A stretch of DNA of 64,000 nt from Hydractinia symbiolongicarpus. Taxonomy: Eukaryota; Cnidaria; Hydrozoa; Anthoathecata; Hydractiniidae. Below the pieces are notes generated by a model, which saw only the letters and a program-made list of their open reading frames with translations, had not been told where the DNA came from and did no database searches. The stretch is from contig NC_079875.1 in NCBI RefSeq assembly GCF_029227915.1, positions 6,200,001-6,264,000 of the forward strand, in the 5' to 3' direction. This document shows positions 56,827-64,000 of this stretch, in pieces (the first letter of the stretch is position 1; each line of letters opens with the position of its first letter). Position numbers and translations under genes: made by a program.

Positions 56827-57724
56827 CTCTTAAGATTGATAAGAAATTTGAATGTTACAAGGTGAATTTCCTGTTTTTATACAGTTTCTCTGGGGGGTTT
56901 TCATAAAAATGTACACATGAAAGTGAAACTAAAACAATCTGAAGTCAACCAAAACAAGATAAATGTGTGACATTGTTCTTGTCATTGTTTTGTGTTCCGA
57001 AAGGTGACAAAAATTTTTGTCTTGCCCATATTCAGTTCTTTTTATACTTTAACATTTTACATAACATTATTACAACATTAATTTTGTTCCTTTTGACGAA
57101 ACGACCATTACTAAGATTGAATGCAGTATGACCTCTCCTGTTTGTGACTTAAGCTAAACAAATAAATATAATTTACAAGATACTAGGTTTTCATAATAAA
57201 AAAGCGAAAACCGTGAATAGAAAAATTGGTCAACCGAAACTACCTGTTTAGCAAACATAATGTTTCTCATTCCTTTTAGATATATCTCAAGAGTGGAGTG
57301 CAATGATTTTACTTTGAAATCCGGTCCTAAAAATGGCAATAAATGTATATAAAGATACAACATAAAATTGGATTTTAACATCTATTTTGTTAATTTAACA
57401 ACACTTTTATCTAAATAGCACAAGAAAGAGTTATTGTTAGGCTCAATGGGGGATGGGGGAGAATGCTCGTCAAAGTAGAACAGTTAGCAGTCTAATTTTC
57501 CGTAGTGATAACTGAAAGCGCCATTCTTGCTTAAAATTGTGCAGAAATACAGGTTATGATCATCTAATTGCACTAAAATAGATCACTATTTTGTATATTG
57601 CAACTACTGAAGCCTTTAAGATTTGCACATCGCTTAAAAACGTGATGATATATCTATCTTGTGAAAAAATACAGAAAATAAATGATCCTATAGATACAAA
57701 GTATTTAAAAAAATAAAAAAAGTC

Positions 57725-58115
57725 CGTATCCTGCCCCTCCGTTCACACGTTTTCCAGTGACACTGACACATGCCATAGAATTGGAAAGTTGTACGAACTT
57801 AACTGCTTTGTGGCATATTTCCAACTACTTTTTTAATCACGAAGTTAAAAAAAGGCTAACTGGAAAGTTGACTGAACTTGATTTATGTATTTTATTTGAG
57901 ATAACATCTGCATCAACATTCAAATTGTGTTTCTATTTTGTCTGTACAGCTTCATCTGATTAAGTTAATTTGTCGAATTATTTTTTACGCTACTCACACT
58001 CTTTAAGTCTAAAAAATTAAGAAGGAAAATGTTAATAAATTCACATATGTTCAATGAACAATAAATGTTTTCCTTGAAAAAGATAGCATTTTTTTGCTGT
58101 AAAAGTAGTAGCCTA
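57725..58115. repeat. Tandem unit 3, left piece
   Basis: Matches 29715-30103 and 43775-44163, then homology ends abruptly at GTAGTAGCCTATA. Homology resumes at 63078. Confidence 0.85.
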
Positions 58116-58116
58116 T

Positions 58117-58210
58117 ATTTATAGTATAAAGTTGCGGAAATAGTGCCTGTAGGTAAACGAGTTATTGCGTTTATAGTTTAAAAGTTGCGGAAATAGTGCC
58201 TGTAGTGTAT
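58117..58210. repeat. Short direct repeat at the unit 3 break
   Basis: TTTATAGT(A/T)TAAA-AGTTGCGGAAATAGTGCC is present twice, about 50 bp apart, exactly where homology with the other units ends. Confidence 0.7.
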
Positions 58211-58254
58211 GTGTTTTTAACTTTCAGCAACACGCTCATTCCAACCCAGTGCAA

Positions 58255-58605
58255 CCCAATTTCTATTTAGGCTAAATTGTGACGAAAAAAGAAATGATAC
58301 TCTAACTTGCCCCTCCAACCTATGATAGAAGTCACATGTGCCCCGCGCGCTCCCTCGTTCCCACAAAAAGATAAAACGACAGAACAAACACCCCTGTATT
58401 CGCATAGACGGCTCCAGTGCCAAGCGGTGTCCCATTTTTTCAAACTTTAGTCCGTATTTCTATAACTTTCCCCTTTAACCCATAAGTCTAGTCACACGTG
58501 CCCGTGCGCCCCTTCACCCCCCCCCCCAAAAAAAAGGATAACGACAGGACAATTAACCCCGCACCCTGATGAACCGCGTCAGTGCCGAACAGCGGTTATA
58601 CGTCA
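58255..58605. repeat. GC-rich tandem duplication
   Basis: Two diverged copies of about 170 bp share the patterns 'CxTTxCCCCTxxAACC', 'GTCACAxGTGCCC', 'AAGGATAACGACAG' and 'CAGTGCC(A/G)A'. Clearly GC-richer than the surroundings; a family member may be near 17090 and 30250. Confidence 0.5.
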
Positions 58606-58741
58606 ATGCACCAATACGCGTCCGCAATCCGATACGCGTCTTACCCTCCCATGCAGCCCTTCGCGAGCAATTGTAGTTATGGTAAATTGGCAAAATTAAA
58701 TAACGCTTATATTAAGTCATAAGCCGCATTTTGCCCCAACA

Positions 58742-58781
58742 GGTTGTAGCCTAGAAGTCCGTGGTGAAAAAGCTACAACCT
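58742..58781. repeat. Small hairpin
   Basis: GGTTGTAGC and GCTACAACC form a perfect 9-bp inverted repeat around 22 nt. Confidence 0.6.
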
Positions 58782-59157
58782 TTGCCAGTCTATAACAATT
58801 TATCGCGCGTCCCTTTACCATTTATTCCCGCGATGCCCCAGAAACTTGAGGTAAGAAATTTCTGACTACTGCAAGACGGTGGGTTTAATCTTGTCACGCA
58901 TATCGCTCCGCAGCCTCTTGCCTAGAAGCTTAGATAAAATTGGTAATTATAGCAAGCGATAGTGCAACTAGTGCATGTTGCGAGCGCGCTTGTTCTCAAA
59001 ATATTTTGTATATGGTTGGGTACAGAGATTGTTCAAATTTGGACTTCTTTGAAATTAAAAAATAGCATAATTTGTTGATTTAAATTTATTTGGAAAAATA
59101 ATTTTGTACGGGCTTACCATGGCAGTGGGGAGGTGTATGTGTGTGAGAGATATATCA

Positions 59158-59885
59158 CTAAAAATAGCGATAATCCCTGTATTTTATTGTGCTTTCTGAT
59201 GCTGTTGATTTATATTCTTTTTGTTGGGTTTGATAATTGTTTTGTTTTGGTTTTCTTTGATTTTTATGGTGGTCATTGGATTTGGTGTTTTTTCGATTGG
59301 AATTGGAGTTGGTGTTTTTGTAGTATAATTTAGGTGGTCGGATTTTGAGATTCATAAGTGGTACTGGTCGCTGCGTTTGATTTGGAATTTCTTCTTTTGG
59401 GAGGAGTGTAGTTCTTTTAGTTATTGGATTTTTCTTGTTTGTGGTCACAGGTGGAGACAGAGGTGTAGAAGGATACTTACCTGACTTACCTGGAGAGGGT
59501 TGGCCGCACGTTACGTTGTCTGGTATGGGTGTAGGTGTATGTATGTACTGTAATTGTAATTCAATTTGGTTTAATTTAGATTTTATGTGCGTGATGTTTT
59601 CATTGACTTGTTCCAGAAAAATATGGTGAAGGGAGGTGGCTGTATGTTGACATATCTGCTTCCAGTAGGTAGTTCGGTTTTTTGTAAGGGAAATGGTGGA
59701 GATGATATTTATGCATGGCCCAAAGTTCTCGATTTCTGTTTTTTTTAATTTTTCTTTTAGGAGCAAGTCCAAGCTTTGTTTTTTTTTCTTTTTCGAGGTG
59801 TCTTTGGTGCACGAAGGTAGGGGAGTCTTCTGGAGGAGCAAACATGTCAAAGTCTTCTGGAACGCCAGTACTGAGTTGATCGCAG
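59158..59885 (-). other. Unidentified ORF pair in two frames
   Basis: Two minus-strand frames overlap. One (about 59885-59600) has an acidic start (DQLSTGVPEDFDMFAPPEDS) and a basic segment; the other (59158-59850) has, after about 59640, a helical stretch (NENITHIKSKLNQIELQLQY) and a Pro/Lys/Asn-rich basic tail. A single frameshift between them would give one protein-like product. No domain is recognised; an accessory or gag-like transposon ORF is a guess. Confidence 0.35.
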
Positions 59886-60010
59886 TCTATGATTAAAGAC
59901 TAAAATTTTAAAGCAAAAAATAGCGAACAACACTTTATCATTAATTTTGTCGGGGTTAAAAAGGGGAGGGGGGGAGGGGAGACCAAAAGGAAGGTGCATG
60001 TGAAATAGTT

Positions 60011-60430
60011 CTATAACGATCCCCTGGGTATCCCACTTAAAGAGAGCATTTTGTTTTCAAATATGTCAAAATAATACCATGTGTTTAATTTGTGTTCCAA
60101 ATTGGTTGTAATCCATCTAATTTGGTGGATGCGTTTTATCGTTTTCATAGTGTTTTTGTTAAAGTGGCTACATAAAATATGTTGTATGCAAATTTGTGGG
60201 GGGGCAACCATTTCCAAACATAAATAAAATTAATTTAAATGTATCTGAATCGGATAGAGGGAGGTTAGTAAACAATAACTGCATATCTAAAGGCCATGTG
60301 TGTATTGGGAAAAAGCTGTCACCATTTAGAGACTTATAAATTTCGCCGCGTATTTGTTGGATATTGCTATTGTTAAGATTGCTGAAGAAAATTTCTGTCT
60401 TTTTTATCTCCTTCACCGGCGTATGTTGCG
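60011..60430 (-). other. Unidentified broken ORF
   Basis: Minus-strand frames 60416-60168 (LPLSDSDTFKLILFMFGNG) and 60217-60011 (HFNKNTMKTIKRIHQIRWIT) read as one protein-like stretch with a frameshift near 60200. I do not recognise the family. It lies just outside the inverted repeats that frame the Penelope-like ORF. Confidence 0.3.
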
Positions 60431-60589
60431 TTCAGCGACATTATCTGCGCAAAAAAAAAATTTTAATAATAATGCTGAGACGAATAATGGAATGAAACAG
60501 AACGGAAGAAAACCGAACGGAGCGGACTGTCAAAACAACGAGAATGATCAGCTTGCCAAAACAGCCTTCATCAGGAGCAGGTACCGCTT

Positions 60590-60634
60590 CTTCCCTGTTT
60601 CTGTGAAACATGTTTCACCTGCCCGACAGGGAAG
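60590..60634. repeat. Nested hairpin
   Basis: CTTCCCTGT and ACAGGGAAG enclose the perfect 16-nt palindrome GTGAAACATGTTTCAC. Confidence 0.7.
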
Positions 60635-60892
60635 TGTCCGAGCAAACTCCTTGCGATTACAGAAGTCCCTGTTCGTTTTTCTTAGAGAGAAGTGTGTACT
60701 TAGACCAGATTGAAAAATAACGGTCGCGATGTGCGCATTAGCTATATGCAAATTGAACATACTTACTGAAGATAAATAAAATATGATGGTGGCAATGTTT
60801 ACAGTTGAAAAATCTCGAAGATAATGTCAATAATATTTTGGTTGTGTCTAGGCCCCCAAAAAAAATTTTTCGAATGCGTTATTTGATTAAAC

Positions 60893-61160
60893 GGCGGTGG
60901 TTGCGGACTTTGATGTAAACAAGAACGTTCGAATCTGGGAGCGGGAAATTTCGATCCTTATGTCTCGATAATTGTCGGACGCAAAAGGAAGCATAGAGCG
61001 AGAATTTTCGATCCGAAAATGGCGGGAATTTTCGATCCGATTGCAAAAAGGCGGGGTTTTTCGATCTGTCTGGATAATTGTCGGACGCAAAAGGAAGCAT
61101 AAAGCGGGAATTTTCGATCCGACTGCAAAAAGGCGGGAGTTTTCGATCCGTTTTATTAAA
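60893..61160. repeat. Inverted-repeat arm on the 3' side of the Penelope-like ORF
   Basis: Contains two to three internal copies of GTCGGACGCAAAAGGAAGCA plus CGGGAATTTTCGATCCG. The inverse is at 62890-63075. Confidence 0.7.
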
Positions 61161-61339
61161 AGACGAAAAATGATTAATTCAAGAATTTTTGGCCCTTTTG
61201 AGAAGGAGTTTTGTCCCCTAAAATATAATTGCTTAATAGGACCTTTGACTTAAGGACGACAAGGCTATTGAGGAAAACCACAATAATGTTTTACCTAAAA
61301 TATATATATGTAGACAGAAAAAAAATTATTTTTATATAA

Positions 61340-62728
61340 TTACAAAGGTTTTTGAGCCGATTTAACCAAAGTGTCTCTTAGGCTTTTGCCCCGTGTGTAT
61401 GCAGTTAAGGGGCGGGACGGCCAGATCGATTTTAAAGTCTCATTTTTTTCGATAACTGACCAATGTTTGTGAATAATTCTACTTTGCGCCTTACCAACAG
61501 GGGAAAATGGAGTTATGAGTGGTGTGATTTCTTCTACGTGTGTGTGCATGACGGGTTCGAGGAGTTCATTTCTCAAAAAATTCAGAGCCTTTGAAAATTT
61601 ATCAATTATGAGATTTAGGGGGTATCCTCTAGCCAGAAATTTGCGTGCAAGAGTATATAATTCCTTTCCTAAATTTTGGTCATTGGATATGATTGTGCAA
61701 TATCTCAATGCCTGGGTATATACGACGCTAGCTTTAACATGATGAGGGTGTTCAGAGGAGTAGTGTAAAAGCATCATTCCATCAGTAGGTTTGCGGAATA
61801 GGGTTGTTTGTAATTTGCGAGACTGGTCAATATATATGCGTGTGTCAAGGAAGGGAATATCTGATTTTGAATACTCAAAAGTAAATTTTATGGAAGGGTG
61901 AATTTTGTTCATGTGTGTGAATAATTGTTTTAATTGTAGTTCAGTTCCCGTAAATATGAAAAAAATGTCATCTATAAAGCGCTTCCAGAATTCAATAAAA
62001 CCGGGAAAATCAGCTATGATTAGGCCTTCAAGTACTGCCATAAATAGATTTGCGTAAGGTGGGGCCATTCTTGTACCCATGGACGTTCCTTTAATTTGGT
62101 GATAAAATGATGTCATAAATTTGAAAAAACTGTTTTTAAAAATGAGATGCAGCAGCGTGTGAAAGACATGATTTGGTGGGGTATATTTAGGCATTTCATT
62201 TCTAAATTGTTTTATAAAATCGAGTACTGCTTTAATTCCTTCATCATGGGGGATGTTTGTGTATAGAGCCGTAACGTCTGCTGTTACAAGAAAAGCATTT
62301 TTGGGCATAGGTGGGAGCTCCCGCAATCCTCTGAGAAAGTGTTTTGTGTCTTTAATGTAGGACGGTAGTTTCGTGACCAAAGGTTGGATGAAATGTGTTA
62401 CGTATTTTGATAGGTTGTCTGTGGCGCTGTCACAACCCGAAACAATTGGTCTTAGTGGGATCTCAGGTTTATGTATTTTAGGTAGTCCGTAAAATAGTGA
62501 TGTGCGCGGTGGATTAGGGGGAGTTAGAAATCGTCTAGTCGTTTTATCAATGTATTGTTTAACAAAACGGAAATAGACATAATCTTTTACCTCTTTGCTA
62601 ATGTCATTGGTTAGGTCATTTGGCATTTGTATGTATGTGTTTCTATCATTAAGGTGCAAGTGGACTTTGTCTATGTATTTGGTAGTGTTAAGAATGCAGA
62701 CCCCCCCACCTTTATCCTGGAGAGGCAA
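61340..62728 (-). mobile_element. Penelope-like reverse transcriptase ORF, truncated at both ends
   Basis: A minus-strand frame of 462 codons. RT landmarks in order: DKGGGV near the start, LPKIHKPEIPLRPIVSG, TADVTALYTNIP (motif A), GTSMGTRMAPPYANLFM (motif B), FIDDIFFIF (the catalytic Asp pair, Phe in place of the usual Tyr), then a thumb-like region (ARKFLARGY) and LRDTLVKS. This order and the YTNIP motif are typical of Penelope-like elements. The frame starts just after a stop, without ATG, so the N-terminus is missing. It ends where the GIY-YIG endonuclease would normally follow, and none is visible downstream. The long intact frame suggests recent insertion or constraint. Confidence 0.88.
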
Positions 62729-62889
62729 CTAGACCGCTGGAGTATTTTTCACCGCCCCAGTCCGTGGTATGCACCGCTGTGGGTGTGTTGCTCGGGGCCC
62801 AACATCCCCGGGCCAGTGGAGGCCTGTGGCGATTCGAGGGGTGGGTCGGGATATATCATGCATTTCACTTAATCCAAAGCCTATTCCAT

Positions 62890-63075
62890 CAAAAAACATA
62901 AAACGGATCGAAATTTGCCGCTCCCTTATTCGAACACCCTTGTTTACATGAAAGTCTGCAAGCACTTTTACATACTCTGGAACTTAATAAAAGTTTAGGA
63001 TCCAAAATTCCCGCTTTATGCTTCCTTTTGCGTCCGACAATTATCCAGAAGTAAAAAAACGGATCGAATTCTCCC
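62890..63075. repeat. Inverted-repeat arm on the 5' side of the Penelope-like ORF
   Basis: Reverse complement of parts of 60893-61160, including CCGCTTTATGCTTCCTTTTG. It abuts the resumption point of tandem unit 3 at 63078. Confidence 0.7.
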
Positions 63076-63077
63076 GT

Positions 63078-64000
63078 GTTTCGCTTCTTTATCTTCTCTC
63101 TCCTCGACAAAATTGATTTCGTAACATATTATATTTAAAAGTTCTCCATCGTAGAGTTCACAACGACACATATAACAATAAGCAGATATTCACCAAGGTA
63201 AAATTAGATATCCATAATAATTTAGACAACCTTGTGATATTCGTTGACGCGCAGCAGAGTAGACTATCAGCAAGGCGAGACTGAATAATTACGATATCCG
63301 ATTTTACTGCGCTGAATATCTGTTTTATCATGCACCATTGGAAGGAAATAACACAATTCTCTTAGATTCATCATTATCTAAAGTGGCGAACCTCTTCATA
63401 TTTTATTTTATTTTATTTTGTTTTTGTCTTTTTCGTTGTTCTTGTTTCTTGTTGTTGTAAAACTTCAGTTATTCTCAGCTCTCCATCTGATTAATTATGT
63501 TTTGTGGGCTACCTGAGGTGCATGATAAAGTAAATTAACGTGTGGGATTACACATATCACAAATACAATAGCGGACAAAATGTGTTGTAACATCCTAAAA
63601 ATAGGTATATTTTGTCAAAAATTACTAATTTCACAACAGTGTCCCCCATTTCCAAATTATTATCCATCCAATTTAAATACACTCAAGTCGTGCTAATTAT
63701 TTTAAACAAAGCGACATCTTTCGAGCAACCCGACGTAACATTTAAGGGGGAGGCAGCTTAATTTTTACAAAATTAGTACTTAAACTTGTCTGTAGTGCCC
63801 TTCGCCTCATTTCTCCAGACTTAGGGTAACAGAATAGGGACAAAGTTTTGTCAGAATCGAATTAGATTGGATTAAAGTTGCTTCAAGTGTAGTGTTGTGT
63901 GATTGTTCAAACTGACAAAAGTGTTCTGGTGTGATTATACACTTAGTTTGGGTTGAAAAATTAACACACGTTCAAGAAGCTACAAAGCGGGTTAAGTAAG
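63078..64000. repeat. Tandem unit 3, right piece (inverted-repeat arm)
   Basis: Matches 31268-32190 and 45277-46200 at high identity, starting at GTGTTTCGCTTCTTTATC and running off the window. The roughly 1.17 kb that precedes this point in units 1 and 2 is absent. Confidence 0.88.

Larger units (their letters stand above)
43770..57724. repeat. Tandem unit 2 (about 14 kb)
   Basis: Second full copy. Private differences include deletion of about 45 bp near 44865, loss of minisatellite repeats at 46565-46699, a deletion of about 27 bp at 48916 and a patch of substitutions inside the MFS gene. These differences argue against a simple assembly echo. Confidence 0.88.

Noticed and set aside
60555-60640. 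Hammerhead ribozyme near the Penelope-like ORF (CTGATGAAGG on the minus strand)
   Set aside because: The CTGATGA core box is present, but the required GAAA box and a matching stem II are not; the following sequence reads GGCAAGCTG.
60879-61253. ORFs rich in SDNY/DRKFP repeats
   Set aside because: They are readings of the tandem CGGACGCAAAAGG repeats in the inverted-repeat arm.

Overview
The window is AT-rich eukaryotic DNA with GT-AG introns and many decayed transposable elements. The repertoire (TRIM-like RING/B-box genes, Ty3-type gag-protease fragments, a Penelope-like reverse transcriptase, a 2A-like NPGP leader fused to a cysteine-peptidase-like domain, many MITEs and tRNA-like short repeats) suggests an invertebrate metazoan. 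A cnidarian, perhaps a hydrozoan, is my best guess, but that is inference: no marker gene fixes the species.

Left third (1-28 kb): a birth-and-death cluster built around one RING-finger exon that always ends in phase 2. Gene B (+, 8257-12444) is a complete five-exon model whose phases join into 593 residues: RING, B-box zinc fingers, coiled coil, short linker exons and ankyrin repeats. Around it lie a frameshifted ankyrin exon (124-766), an ankyrin scrap (about 1270-1385) and a dead RING/B-box/coiled-coil copy (-, 3167-4200). Gene C (-, 20577-23483) uses the same kind of RING exon, but five small downstream exons join in phase into a linker and an SH2 domain with a clear FLIR motif. This RING-SH2 gene is the most interesting object here; its 3' end is unresolved. 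The rest of this third is intron and intergenic DNA with MITEs and tandem repeats.

Middle and right (28-64 kb): a roughly 14-kb unit is tandemly repeated. Copy 1 spans about 29.7-43.8 kb, copy 2 about 43.8-57.7 kb, and a third copy begins at 57.7 kb, is interrupted from about 58.1 to 63.1 kb, and resumes to the window end. Each full unit holds, in order: a RING-exon relic, one arm of a long inverted repeat, a 21-bp minisatellite, a broken 2A/cysteine-peptidase fragment, a 48-bp-stem hairpin with a tRNA-like loop, a 3' fragment of an MFS transporter gene broken by a Ty3-type gag-protease piece, a tRNA-like short element, the opposite inverted-repeat arm, a second minisatellite array, and an intact intronless MFS transporter gene (about 471 residues, MFSD8/CLN7-like).

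The interruption in the third unit carries GC-rich tandem repeats, unidentified ORFs and a Penelope-like reverse transcriptase ORF (-, 61340-62728) lacking the usual GIY-YIG endonuclease and framed by inverted repeats. Probable working genes are gene B (RING/B-box ubiquitin-ligase type), gene C (RING plus phosphotyrosine-binding SH2) and the two MFS paralogues. Nearly everything else is repeat or pseudogene.
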